Shown: piece after piece, positions 11,665 to 22,720 of the stretch
Layout of the letters: the number at the start of each line of letters is the position of its first letter
Numbering within the stretch: the first letter of the stretch is position 1
NCBI RefSeq assembly: GCF_030272615.1
Contig: NC_081405.1
Span: 605,906,677-605,970,676 of the forward strand
Source of the DNA: Cryptomeria japonica
Lineage: Eukaryota > Streptophyta > Pinopsida > Cupressales > Cupressaceae
DNA length: 64,000 nucleotides
Direction of reading: 5' to 3'
Notes under the pieces: model-generated
Seen by the model: only the letters and a program-made list of their open reading frames with translations
Database searches by the model: none
What the model was told of the DNA's origin: nothing
Made by a program: the position numbers and the translations under genes

Positions 11665-12504
11665 TCACTCGGTAAGACTTGTCGGTTGAACATAGACAAA
11701 TTCATCATAATCTTCTGGTTCTTTGGAGTTTCCTTCATCATTTCTTTCTGCAAATTCATCAATCTTCAGATTTGCACTTTCTACTATTTTGTTAGATGAT
11801 TTGATCAGACATTTAAATGCTTTACTTCTAGAAGAATAACCAATAAATGTTCCTTCTTCACTTTTCTGATCAAACTTGCCATTTCTACCATCTTTGTGTA
11901 CATAGCATCTACATCCAAAGATTTTAAAATAACTTACATTAGGTTTCTTGTCATACCAGATTTCATATGGTGTCTTCAAAGTTCCTTTTTTCAGTTGTAC
12001 TCGGTCCAGGGTGTAAACTGCTGTGCTTATTGCTTCTCTCCAAAATGTTTGTGGCACTTTCTTTTCAATCATTAGGGTTCTGGCACAATCCACAATAGAT
12101 CTATTTCTTCTCTCAGCTATTCCATTTTGCTGTGGAGTTCTCGGTGCAGAGACTTTTCTTTTAATACCATGATCATTGCAGAATAAGTTGAACTCATCAG
12201 ATGTGAACTCTCCTCCTCTATCTGATCTAAGACATTTCAGTTGTCTTCCTGTTTCATTTTCAACTCTTGCCTTGTACCATTTAAACATTTGAAGAGCTTC
12301 TGATTTTTCTTTTAAAAACATAACTGACATCATCCTTGAGTAATCATCCACAAATAATATGAAATATTTATCACCATAATAACTTTGAACTTTCATAGGA
12401 CCACAAAGATTAGTGTGCGCAAGATCTAAAATTCCCTTAGAAGTGTAAGACTTACTTGTAAAGCTTGATCTTGTCATTTTGCCCATCTGGCATCCTCGAC
12501 ACAT
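11665..12504 (-). pseudogene. Copia integrase, first catalytic Asp changed to Asn
   Basis: A zinc-binding CRGCQMGK follows a degenerate H..RF.H upstream. The catalytic core then shows HTNLCGP, LRSDRGGEF and PQQNGIAERRN. Copia integrases normally have HTDLCGP, so the first residue of the D,D-35-E triad is Asn (GAT to AAT), which should abolish strand transfer. The second D and the E are kept. A TGA ends the uninterrupted stretch at 11665; the C-terminal part continues in frame to about 11500. Confidence 0.87.
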
Positions 12505-13020
12505 AGCATTCTCAGGTTTTTCAAGACTCGGTAGACCACTTACTCAGTGCTTCTTGCTTATTTTGATCAGATTATCAAAATTTACATGACAAAACCTTTT
12601 ATGCCATAACCAGGTATCACGTATCTTTACATATAGACATTTATTCTGAGTTGAGTCAAGGTGAAATGTATTACCTTTTGTTTGTGTCCCGGTAGTAGCT
12701 AACTTTCCATGCTTGTCATAAACTTTGACAATTCCTTTCTAAAATTCTATTCGGTATCCTGTATTGTTTAGCTGTGCTACACTCAACAAATTGTATTTCA
12801 AACCTTCAACCCAATAAACATCATTGCACTTTGCATTGTCAAGAAGTGTTATGGATCCTTTACCTTTTACTAGACATGGTGCATCATTACCAAATCTTAC
12901 ATAGCCTCCATCATAGTCTTCTAACATAACAAACTTATGTTTATCACCTGTCATGTGATGTGAGCATCCACTATCTATGATCCAAGAGTCATTAGTATTT
13001 ATGTGAGATATTAGGGCTTT
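12505..13020 (-). pseudogene. Copia protease and integrase zinc-binding linker
   Basis: In frame with gag, the minus strand shows WIIDSGCSHHMTGD, the Copia retropepsin active site with an intact D-S-G triad. It then shows the V.FG...... IKG-like core, VEGLKYNLLSV and the degenerate H..H half of the GAG-pre-integrase zinc site. Stops lie at 13021 (TAA), 12739 (TAG) and 12543 (TGA). The domain would cleave gag-pol in the particle. Confidence 0.8.
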
Positions 13021-14118
13021 TTATTCATACCTTTCTTCATCTGATCCATCTTTGATAGCCACATAAACTACTTCCTCTGTATTAGTTTCATCTGATTTAT
13101 CATCATTGGATTCATCATCAGCTATTAAGCATGTCTTTCTTCTTCTGAAGTCTTGGTGTCCTCTGTAATGATTATCTTTCTGTCTGTCATCTTGGTAATC
13201 TCTCTTTTCAGTAGAATCTTTGTCAGGACAGTTAGAAGCCATATGTCCTATCTTATCACAATTGAAACATTTCAAAGGTAGTTTTCCTTTATACTTACCT
13301 TTGCCTCTCGGTAATCTTCTGGCTAATAGTGCTTCAAACTCTTCTTGCTTTCTGATTTCCTCATACAGTTTGTGTACTTCCTCCATGTTCTTGCAAAATC
13401 TTTCACTTGCTCCACTGTGATCTCCTTCAGAGTACTTATACTTTTTTTCATTGTAATCATTAGATTCATCAAGATGAAAAGAACTAAATGCAGATTCAAC
13501 TTTATTTACTGAAGACCCACTGTTATCAAAATTACTTAACTCAAATGCATGTAGCTTACCAATAGTAGCATCTAAAGAAACTGACATATTTGGTACAGAC
13601 CTCAATTCATTGATTGCAGAGACTCGGATTGCATAAGATGGTAGAAGGGTTCTTAACAGCTTACTTGTTATGTCCTTTTCTTCAATGGTTCCACCCGCTC
13701 CTTTGATTTGATTGACAAGCTCCTTTAGTCTTGTATTGTACTGGGTTATGTTCTCACCTTCATTCATCCTCATAGATTCAGGTTGCCCTCTTAGACTGTC
13801 CACTTTTGCACTTTGAACATGTTCATCTCCTCCATACACTGATATGAGCTTGTCCCACATAGCCTTTGCATCATTGCATGCTTCTAGATCATTAAACTCT
13901 GAGTCGGTCAATGCAGATGTTATTTCAATCATTGCTTGGATATGTTCTTGCTTTGCCTTTATCTCTTCCATTGTCAATGGATAGGTGCTCGGTGTGATGA
14001 AATCATTCTCCAGATAATATACAACATATTCTCCAACTCCTGATAGGTGCAGCTTCATCCTTTTATGCCATGTAGAGAAACTTGACTTGTTCAGCTTTGG
14101 TGCATCCCTCTTATACAT
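13021..14118 (-). pseudogene. Copia gag (capsid and nucleocapsid)
   Basis: An ATG at 14118, about 50 bp downstream of the PBS on the minus strand, opens 365 codons. The N-terminal ~220 residues have the UBN2/gag look (FSTWHKRMKLHL near residue 15, W at the start of WDKLISVYGG near 90). A single zinc knuckle CFNCDKIGHMASNC occupies residues ~284-297. A charged tail follows. The length is normal for Copia gag. The TAA at its end lies where gag would read on into protease, so in this copy gag and pol are separated by a stop. Confidence 0.87.
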
Positions 14119-14168
14119 CTTTGGATCTTTGCCTCAAGTACCTTTAAACTTTTTTTTCGGAGTCCAAA

Positions 14169-14180
14169 GCTCTAATACCA
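14169..14180 (-). other. Primer-binding site of nested Copia
   Basis: TGGTATTAGAGC on the minus strand begins two bases after the 5' LTR. It is one transition away from the initiator-Met tRNA-complementary TGGTATCAGAGC seen in the outer element. Confidence 0.8.
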
Positions 14181-14182
14181 AT

Positions 14183-15711
14183 TGATAGTTCTGATACTTA
14201 ATGTAAGTACAGATGCCAAGCTAATAAGATGAGAGGGGGGGGGGGTGAATCATACAAACTTAATCTTTCTTAAAAACATCAGATTCAACCTCGGTAACCT
14301 TTACTTTAGTAATATAACCAAAACTGCTAAACATGTAAACTCACAAGCATATAAACATCATAACACTCATAACACCAGATTTAACGTGGAAACCCAAATA
14401 GGGAAAAACCACTGTGGGATTTCGGACCCACTAAGAAATATACTCTTCTAGAGTATGCTCGGTTAAAAGCAAATCTTGTTAAAGATTACAAACACATTGC
14501 TAGATGTGACCCGGTTAAGGGATTTCCCTCAGATCTGTTAGGATCTTCACCTTGTTAGAAGTGACCTTGTTAAAGGATTTCAAAACACTCAATTAGAATG
14601 TCACCTTGCTAGAGGGTTTTACAAATAAGACTGTTAAGTCCACTCGGTTAAGAGATTTTCTGTCACTTCACAAAATAACAGTAATAAAAATCTATCTGCA
14701 ACTTCACATCTAAAATGCTAAAGCAGATTCTTATTTTCTCAAAACTTTATAGACATAGAACTAATCTTGTCCATCTACTGGGCTCTATACTCTGTTATTC
14801 AAAATAGGTCTTCAAGCTTCAGTGCTCTGTAATCACTATGTAGCATCCCTATGCATACACTTGCCCGCATACATTGTTTATCAACAGTTCCTTATTTATA
14901 AATAATAGCTAACCGCTTAATCTCCTTGATCACATTTCCCATGATCAATCATAGCCATCAGATCTTCAAAGTTTGTCCAGGTTCAATGTATTCGCCGATC
15001 TGAAAATGTGTTACCCTGCCTTGGAACTTGCATACATTTCTTGGAACTTGTGCTAGGGTATTGCGGTTCAATCTAAGCTGTAGATCTTCCTGCCGATTTT
15101 CCTTTGCCATAGATTCTTTAACAAACTTCATTCACGAGATACCAATCATTTAATCATAGCCAACTCATTAGCTTCCTTCATTAAATAATGCTTTTATTCA
15201 TTCAATGCATTCTGTTATTACTTGGTTGCAACTCGGTAGATACTAAACTTCACTCGGTAGACATTTCACCTTCATTAACTGATAGCGATAACCTTAGGGT
15301 TTACTGACTAGGTTCCTTAGGGTTTACCGACTAGGTTCTTTGCTCATTAACATAGTATAGTATTAACCTTACAATCAATAACATATGTATGATATCAAAA
15401 CAATCCAAACATCATGATCTCATCATTGTCTAACTCGGTAATAGTTGCCCATTGAATAACTTATTTCTCCCCTTATTTATCATATTCTTTCTGTGTCTTT
15501 TACCGACATCTTTATACTCATCAAATCATACTTCTCAAGATATGGCAACATCATACTGAATTAGAAAATCAATTTCTTGACATCAATGACAAAATAATAA
15601 TATTTAAGATAGTAATCATCCTTAATCAGTTATATCCATAATCATCAACAACCTTCTCAATATCCTTATTGAAATGCCAACAATCTCTACTTGTTTGTTA
15701 TAATGCCAACA
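14183..15711 (-). repeat. 5' LTR of nested Copia
   Basis: On the minus strand it starts TGTTGGCATTATAA and ends AACTATCA. It carries the promoter for the element, the conserved block at 14383-14418 and the degenerate GGTTAAGGGATTT-type array at about 14460-14660. Confidence 0.9.
14893..14900 (-). promoter_or_regulatory. Possible TATA box in the nested Copia 5' LTR
   Basis: TATAAATA on the minus strand lies inside the LTR about 0.8 kb from its 5' end. The same octamer lies at 8717-8724 in the other LTR. It is placed by motif only. Confidence 0.4.
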
Positions 15712-15716
15712 ATTTC

Positions 15717-17928
15717 TACATTGGACAATCAATTTGATAGTTTTCAACAATGGATGTCCCAAGAATACCCTAATAGTGAAGCTCTTCCATTAATTGAAGG
15801 TCTTAAACACATGCTTCAAAGTGATAATAATGGAATTGATATATTGTGTGGCATTGCATATATTGTTGATTCTAATGTCATGCCTATCAAGCATTGTGCT
15901 GAAACCCTGGGTTACTCACAACCTCCAACACAAGTCAATTCCTCTATTCGTTTGACTAGTATCCTACTTTCACATCCAACATCATGGCTACTTCAACTCA
16001 AACTGTCATTCCTACAACCATAGGTTATGGGGGAAATCCCTCTTCTTCATTTAATCCTCCATCGTTACCTATGTCTTCCATGAGTATTCTTACTATTCCT
16101 CAACCAATTAGTGTGACAAAAGGGGGCAATTCATCCAACAACTTTATTCCTCCTTTAAGTGTCCCTTTTCCTACCCAATCATCACCTATACCTACTTATC
16201 ATAATGTCCCACCACCTTATTCTCAGTCCATGCCTTCGTTCAACAACATCACACCACCTTCTCAATCACCTATGTCTAACATCAATTCTTCCACTAAAAT
16301 GAAAATTAACAATCTTTCTCCAAGTGTGTCTTCCTTACAACAACAAATTGCTTCTATGAGCCAATCCAAGTTTAGTGTGCCCACCTTTGATGTTGCGAGC
16401 CCACTTTCTCTTGATATTGTTAAAGACGTGCCACCTAAAGATGTTGAGATCCCTCAATTGGAACTCTATAATGGAAAAGGTGATCCTCTTACACATGTCA
16501 AAACATTTCAAACCTTGTGTACCAATTTTGCTTATGATCAACGATTGCTTGCAAAACTATTTACAAGAACATTAAGAGACAAGACTTTACAATGGCATTG
16601 CTCTCTGCCTTCTTATTCTATCACTTCCTTTCAACAACTAGAAAATGCTTTCATCCAACAATTTCTAAACAATATTGGTCCTAAAATCACTTTGATTGAT
16701 TTAATGCATTGTAAATAAGGTATTAAAGAGAAAGTGATTGATTTCATTGGTAGATATAAGCATTTGTGTGGTCAAATTTCTTTTCATGTGCCTGATAATG
16801 ATATTCAAAGAATTTTCATTTCTAATTTACAAAAAAATATCAGGGAAAAGATTCTTTTGTTTGAGTTTACTTCCTTTCCGCAGTTGTGCACAACACTCTA
16901 CAATTATCAACCGGTTGTGAGTCAAATGGAGCAATCCACTCCTATGGCTCCAAGTGATAAGGGGGAGAGTGTTCAACAGTTGTTTGCGAAGTTAAAACCA
17001 ACCAAAAGCTTCATCAAGTTCAATGATCCAATCAACAACAACCATGTGAATGCTACAACAAATGTGCCTCCTATTTCTAAATTTTTCCAAAGAGAAAGAC
17101 AGTTTATTCCTTTGAATGGATCTTTGCATAGTATTATTTCTCAGTTATTGCATCGAAATGTTATCAAACTACCTCCTCTAAAACAAGTTGATCCTTCCAA
17201 ACTTGCATCTCCTCATTTTGATAACAATTCCTTTTGCCATTTTCATCGTCAACCTGGTCATGATACTGAGAAATGTTTTGCATTGAAACATAAGGTTCAA
17301 GACTTTATTGATAATAATACTATATCTGTGGCAGGTGTGAATGATAAAGGGAATAAATCAGTTGCTCCTCCTAATCAAAATCTTAAGATTTTCAGTGATG
17401 CCTTGCCATCTCATACCTCTAACATTATTGAGATTGTTCCTAGTTATCTCTCTTCTGAAACACTCATCTGTATGGCTCCAAATTTGGTTAATATGGTAGA
17501 AAAAAAAGATACACCTAAGGATCCCTGTATTACATTTAACCCTAGTGAGACCAATAGAGCACCCGAAGGCCCTTTATACATAGCTGAAAAGGTTAAGGAT
17601 ATCCCTTGTCATGGTGCCCTGATTGATCCCTCTTGCATGGTTAATGTCATAACTGAAGAGTATCTTTTCACTTTACGATTGGATAAGCCAATATATGATT
17701 CTTCTAATGTAGCGGTGAAGTTATTTGATGACTTCTCTTGTCCTACCATTGGTTCTATCACCCTTCCTATTGTGGTTCATGCTAAATCCATGGATGTTGA
17801 CTTTTTTTATCATACCTTCCTCTGAGCAATTCCATGTGAAGTTGGGCTATCCTTGGCTATCTTCCATGAAGGCTATTTCTTCTCCAATCCACAAGTGTCT
17901 TAATTTCTTCACAATGGAGAAATCATAA
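15717..17928 (+). pseudogene. gag and retropepsin-like domain of Ty3-type copy 1
   Basis: Coding resumes after the nested insertion. A proline/serine/glutamine-rich N-terminal linker (15984-16380) leads to a Ty3 capsid: LELYNGKGDP, a TFQTLC..F helix, LFTRTLRDKTLQWH, then FIGRYKHLCGQ and IFISNLQK. It is followed by a C-x2-H-type knuckle (CHFHRQPGHDTEKC, near 17235) and a protease-like segment with LIDPSCMVNVI (near 17620) and KLGYPWLSSMKA (near 17840). The usual D-S/T-G triad reads D-P-S, so catalysis is doubtful. Breaks: a frameshift near 15975, a TAA at 16716 (CAA in copy 2) and a slip in a T-run near 17805. Confidence 0.78.
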
Positions 17929-18065
17929 CCGTGAACCATAGCTTATTTTGTCCATCCGAAAGAAGCCCTGGTGTTCCTATTGATCTCTTTTGGCCTAAAC
18001 AATTTCAATCTCTTCCATCAAGGAGCGATGCTCTTTTTCAATCTTATAAAAAATGAAAGAATGAT

Positions 18066-18944
18066 ATGATCTTATCCTTAAGTCAATCTAGATCACCAAC
18101 ACTTAACATTCCTATTATTCTTCGAGATGAGGTTCTTCCCCTCTTGGATAGAACTAATCTCTCTCCTAAGGAAATTTGTCCACCTACTCTTATGTATGTG
18201 ACTTTACCTTCTCTTAAGGAGAACAACAATATTCCTCCTAAGGTTAGACCTATACCTCCTCCCCGTTATGGAATTGGTCTCCTTCCTACACCTAATATTC
18301 CTCCTTTCTATGGTGTAGTTCTACCTCCTTCCTCTTATCGAGAGAAGAGGCCCGCCTCTCTTATTGTTCAACTAAAAAGACCTCAACCTAAACCTTCCAC
18401 AGTAAAGGAGAGACCCATTCCTACTTCTTCAAATGTTCCTCCTCCTTCTTTGCCTTCCACTAAGATGCAACGGAATCGTTGTACGAGAGAACACCAAAGA
18501 AGACGTCATATTCGAGCTTGTGAAGCTATCCCATAAAATACTCAATCTCCTCAGACTCCCATAGTTGACATGATTCCCTTTTCTCCTAAGAAAGATGTTC
18601 AACCAACATCTCCAAATCATAAGTTGCATAAAACATGTGATGGTTTTACTCCCATTCGTGTTCTTGCTCCTCTTGCTTTAAACTTTGATGAAGAAATGGG
18701 TGAAAATGTTATTCATAATGGAAATGCAACTCCTAATGCTTTTGATAGTGAGTATGAGTATGTTGATGTGGTTAAACATTTATTGGATGAGTTTTCACAA
18801 ACTTTAATCCTAGCTCCTAGAATCAAACAAAGTGACTTACAACATGAGCATAGTCCTTGTTTGGATATTGTGATAACTCCATCTGCTGTGCTCGATGTCG
18901 CTCCTCTAGCATGTTTCTCGCCTTCCCGAAATAGTGATCAGTAA
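18066..18944 (+). pseudogene. Proline-rich segment downstream of the protease-like domain, Ty3-type copy 1
   Basis: Two frames (18066-18536 and 18570-18944) encode a region rich in P, S and L, ending in a basic RCTREHQRRRHIRAC cluster, and then an acidic segment with SEYEYVDV. Copy 2 carries the same layout at 29515-30240. It sits where RT would be expected, but no RT motif is present. The function is unknown; the basic cluster might bind nucleic acid. Confidence 0.6.
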
Positions 18945-19703
18945 GATAGAGAGGCGGATGCCATGCTAGATTAGCAATATCAGCACTGCAGATCTTTCTG
19001 TCTCCTTTCTTTCTCTTTTGTGACCATTCTTCTATATGCATCCCTATTCTTCTATTGTTCCCTTAATGTCTACTTGGGGATGATGCAAAGCATTGAGATC
19101 TTCTCTTGGTCTACATCCTCTCTTCCCTTTCTTCTAAGGTGGTGTCCTTCTTTGGGGAATGAATATTATTATATGGATATACATACATGATATACATGAG
19201 TTATCATACAACATACTGACCTCGAGGAAAGGAACACCACCTCGTGTTTTGTGTTCATTATCCTTGGGTTTATACCTTGACTGGGGGTTAAATCCTTGCA
19301 ATAAAATGCTCCCTCTCTTCTCTTTCTCTTGGGTGTATCCTACCTTAAAGAAATCGCTCTCGATAAGGCGCGTGCAATCTCTTTAACATGGGGGCATACA
19401 CTCCGCTCATACTTTCCTTCTTGTGATACTTAGAATTACTTAGTGAACTTTGCTTTGCTTTGTAATCTTTCTATCCTTGCTTTCATGACTCATAGTGAAG
19501 GGAACTTTGATACTTGGAGTCATGGTTCTCCCCTTCTCAATCTTCCCATTTACTTTGTTAATCGAAGTCATAAGATCCTAAGTCCATTGGGGGCTTGGTG
19601 CATCTTGCCTCCTTGATATGGTAGAAGTCTTTCAATCTTGTTTCCTTTTACTTTACCGACAGTATTGGCATATGCTTATACTCCCTCTAAAGTGGGGGCT
19701 AAA
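18945..19703 (+). other. 3' non-coding region of Ty3-type copy 1
   Basis: It is conserved with 30241-31186 of copy 2 (shared phrases include GGATGATGCAAAGCATTGAG and GTGGGGGCATACACT-like). It ends with the polypurine tract AAAGTGGGGGCTAAA at 19690-19703. No coding frame is shared between copies. Conservation without coding suggests a cis-acting packaging or replication role, which is inference. Confidence 0.55.
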
Positions 19704-20901
19704 TATAGTGTCATAAAATTGTGACCCTAGCAATTTACAACTGCATTAGGGTCCTCACGCATGCAAACACGAATCCTCTAGCTTGACCGGAGATCGAAGA
19801 GTTCTCGACTTATGAAAACTGCTTCTTCCTTGGCCTCTGCATCACTCTGTCTGCACTCTTCCTTATAGAAAGGGGTAGGATAGGGGTGTGACGCCCCTGT
19901 CCCCTCTTGGAAAGGGGTGTGGCACCCTTGTCCCTACCCTATTTTAGGGCAGGACCTTCCTAGAGCATGCATTGTGGGTTTTGCAGTGAGTGGGAAATCT
20001 CCCCGATGTTGAACCGTGATGAAATTCAAACCCTTCAAACATGTATTTAAGGGGGCATTTTCTCTCTCATTTGCATAGGTTCAAGAGGTGGAATTTTGAT
20101 AAGGTCACAAGCGATCAAGAGCATTCAAGAATTCTTTTCCAACATTGAGCATTTTCAAGTCTCCCTTTAAGGCTAGGTGTTGCATTCAAGTCAAGGATTC
20201 AACCATTGAAGAGGAGATCCATTTCAACATTCAATTCCACACAAGCATTTCTATCAACATTGCTACTAACCTCGCTTGAGGTGATTTACAATTCAGACTT
20301 TCATTTACATCTACTTGCAAGTACTTTCTTTCATTACTTGGTTAATTCCAAAACTGGGGTTTGACTTAAAGGCAAACCCCCAATCCCAACGCATTTCCCT
20401 CTCTTTTCTGTGTGTAGGTTGCAGGTGCACAACTGTACTTTTAGTTTCGGGCTTCATTTGCAGAGGCGGAAAAACCCTTTTCATTTTGCAGATTTTTCGG
20501 AGGACCGTGTACATTCCTGCTACAGTCCGAACAACTTTTTTTCAAATTTGCAGGGTGACTTTGTGTTGACATTTTACTGCCAAATCTAGGTGCACAACTT
20601 CATCCCATATTTAGATCTCAAGTTATAATCGATTCTTTGTCACTTTTGCACTACATAATTCAATCAATTCCTTTCAAAATCAAACAAAGGAATAAGGAGA
20701 TCATCATACCATTCTTAATTCATTCAGAATTCAATCTATCATCTTTGTGAGGAGATTGAATCTAGTGAATTAGCCCTTATCTTCCTAATGTAATGGTGAA
20801 AAGTGCTTTAAGGATAATCAATAGTGAAACTCTCATCTCTCTTTCAAGGAAAGGGTTAGTTTTCCTCTTGATCTATCACTGATCATTTTCCCACCATTAC
20901 A
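19704..20901 (+). repeat. 3' LTR of Ty3-type copy 1
   Basis: It matches 5510-6680 with small indels, notably an extra 'ggggtgtggcacccttgtccc'-like stretch near 19915. It begins TATAG (TGTAG in the 5' LTR) and ends CCACCATTACA. Confidence 0.8.
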
Positions 20902-20970
20902 CCCCCATAATGGATTTAGGGTTTCCTTCCAAGCGATTAAGCCTTAAGGAAGTTAGGCTCTGATACCAAA
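20902..20970 (-). other. Target duplication, start codon, leader and PBS of the outer element
   Basis: Positions 20902-20906 are the right target-site copy of the Ty3 insertion. The outer element's first ATG is at 20907-20909 on the minus strand. The leader runs up to the primer-binding site TGGTATCAGAGC at 20957-20968, two bases from the LTR. The leader is therefore only about 50 nt. Confidence 0.7.
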
Positions 20971-22047
20971 TGATAGACTTATAAAGCACTGAGAGGGGGG
21001 TTGATTCAATGATAGAAAAAACAATAACACTTTAAACCTAGAATGGTAAAAACATTTAACCAGTTTACTTATGACTTTGCATGCAATCCAAAGTGTTATA
21101 AAAGCATTCACAACAAGTAAAACATTCACCATAACACAAGAAATTATACGTGGAAAAACCAACCGGGAAAAACCGCGGTGAGATGGAACTCACAAGTTAA
21201 CTATCTGCAGAAATAGGTAACTGATTGATTAAGGTCTACAAAGTGCTCTATTAGGAGTGAATCCTGTTAAAGATCCCAAAGCCCTGTTAGGAGCTATACC
21301 TAGTTAAAGGTAACCTCAATGGAGGATTTAGATCCAAGTTAATGAATCACCTTGTTAGAGTATTTCTACAATGAATAATATTAGAGCTTACCCGGTTAGG
21401 GGATTTAACTGCTGTAGTGATTAGAAAACAATAGGTGGTATGATCTAGGAATAGCACATTCTGCTTGTATAGATCCTTTTATTCTCATTCAATACTGCAT
21501 CACCAACATACTCTGCGACTCCTTCAACAAATCGCATCAACTCTAACTCATAACACAACTCGTATCTTGTATATAAAAACAACTCATCATAATGCCTTTT
21601 TATAGACATTAGATTTCATGTCGGCTCAAGAACCTCAACACAATTTCCTAGGTTCAGTGAATCTGGACAATCTTCCATAACACATCACAAATCACCACAA
21701 AAAATGTCGGTTGGAGGTAACACATCATGACCGGTGATAACTCATCACACAATCAGTGAAACCGATTGGAACACCAATACCGGTTGAGTGTTGACCGCTT
21801 CCAACTCACATACCGATTGTCTCCATTCGCCTCCTTGCCTCTCTCCACTGCATCTCGAAACTGGTAATAGTGGAATAGACCAAAACCTATTGTCTTTACT
21901 GCATATACCGGTTAGACACCTTCATATCAGTTAGACTTACTCTATACATATGATACCGGTTTGACCTAACTAAGACAATCAAAACATTTGTGTGCCATCA
22001 ATGACAACACAAAAGTCATCCAATACAAAAATATCATCATGCCAACA
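20971..22047 (-). repeat. 5' LTR of outer element
   Basis: The minus strand starts TGTTGGCATGATGA and ends GTCTATCA; length 1077 bp. The first 399 bases match 1-417. It contains the conserved CACCGCGGTTTTTCCC-type block at 21150-21182 and a degenerate CTGTTAGGAG/GTTAAAG array at about 21240-21400. Confidence 0.85.
21597..21604 (-). promoter_or_regulatory. Possible TATA box of the outer element
   Basis: TATAAAAA on the minus strand lies in the middle of the LTR, where a pol II promoter is expected. Assigned by motif and position only. Confidence 0.4.
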
Positions 22048-22314
22048 TATACATGCCCATATACACTAACTTACTAAAAATAGAAGGTGATATTTTTGTC
22101 TTTTTTGGACTATTGACTATCCTACACCTTGAAAGTGTCATCATGAGCTCTAATGTAATGAAAAGAACCTAAAAAAGTGAAAAAAAAGATTTTAGGGTGA
22201 TACAAGATTGCCCTTACACCACTGCATGCTCCTACATTACAATTATTTAATATTGGAAATATGATATATCTATTCTTGATTGTTTTATTATGGAATTTCC
22301 ATTTTTATTCAATT

Positions 22315-22720
22315 AACATTGGAAAAGAAAATGGACTAGAACTTGACCTAATGTAGTCCATATCCAACAACTCCTTTACTAACTTCTTGAGTTCTTTCTT
22401 GTGGATCCTAGGGTGATGGTAACGATTAGTTGTCACTAACTTTGCACCTCTTTATAGATTAATTATGTGTTGAAACCATCAATTTGGTAGTAGTCTTGGG
22501 GGGATGTCCTTAAAAGAATTATATTCTTGTCCAACCCAACTTGTACATAAATATGTTAGGAATCTTTTCTGTTTATGGATAAATTTTTAGGTGTGATCAA
22601 GAGTTTATCCAGTCAAGCTACTTTTCCTCTTTTGAATGTAATTACCTTCCTTTTAGCAATTATTACTTAGGGTCATCCATTTCAAATTCCCTCAAGCACT
22701 GATTCCTTTCACTCATTTCT
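22315..22720 (-). pseudogene. Fragment of a Ty3-type pol: protease end and start of reverse transcriptase
   Basis: On the minus strand one frame reads ATNRYHHPRIHKKELKK-like RT start sequence with KELLDMDYIRSSSSPF, preceded by FQHIINL and DIPPR. This is the conserved entry to Ty3 RT ('..GAKLVTTNRY..'). Stops occur at sites expected for W and K. The frame breaks near 22315 and no palm or YXDD motif follows. It is an old truncated relic with no visible LTRs. Confidence 0.6.

Larger units (their letters stand above)
8005..15711 (-). mobile_element. Copia LTR retrotransposon nested in the Ty3 gag
   Basis: LTRs at 8005-9535 (1531 bp) and 14183-15711 (1529 bp) differ at only a few percent of sites by eye and are flanked by a perfect ATTTC duplication (8000-8004 and 15712-15716). 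On the minus strand the order is LTR, PBS, gag, protease, integrase, RT, RNase H, polypurine tract, LTR, which is the Copia order. One frame covers 14118 down to 9940 with eight stops and no frameshift. It is the youngest element in the nest. The left LTR terminus has mutated from TG to TA. Confidence 0.9.
5510..20901 (+). mobile_element. Ty3-type LTR element with gag and protease only (copy 1), itself interrupted
   Basis: LTRs at 5510-6680 and 19704-20901 are clearly alike. The left one is followed by a primer-site-like TGGTGAACCCGAC and the right one is preceded by an AAGTGGGGG polypurine tract. The 5.3-kb interior, after subtracting the nested Copia element, encodes a gag, a retropepsin-like domain and a proline-rich segment, then about 760 bp of non-coding DNA. 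Reverse transcriptase, RNase H and integrase are absent. A second copy at 25485-32758 has the same plan, so this is a family architecture and not a one-off deletion. Confidence 0.8.
1..22047 (-). mobile_element. Outer LTR retrotransposon with Copia-type ends and no pol; interrupted, left end outside window
   Basis: The sequence at 1-417 repeats at 21649-22047, so the two stretches are the LTRs of one element read on the minus strand. The 5' LTR is 20971-22047. It is followed on the minus strand by a TGGTATCAGAGC primer-binding site, which matches the initiator-Met tRNA type typical of Copia. A polypurine tract lies beside the 3' LTR at 418-431. The coding part (688-5509) holds two ORF regions but no protease, integrase, reverse transcriptase or RNase H motif, so the element is inferred to be non-autonomous. 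A Ty3-type element (5510-20901) splits it just after its first start codon. The 5' flank of 22047 begins TATAC; the matching target-site copy would lie left of the window. Confidence 0.8.

Noticed and set aside
8230-15480. The two similar ~1.5-kb stretches as a segmental duplication
   Set aside because: They are the LTRs of one Copia element, with polypurine tract, PBS and matching target duplication.
5515-20901. Ty3-type copy 1 LTR starting at TGTCAT (5515) with no target duplication
   Set aside because: Moving the start to TGTAG at 5510 agrees with copy 2 and gives CACCC/CCCCC flanks that restore the host ORF, so the later start was dropped. An apparent gag deletion at the junction disappears too.
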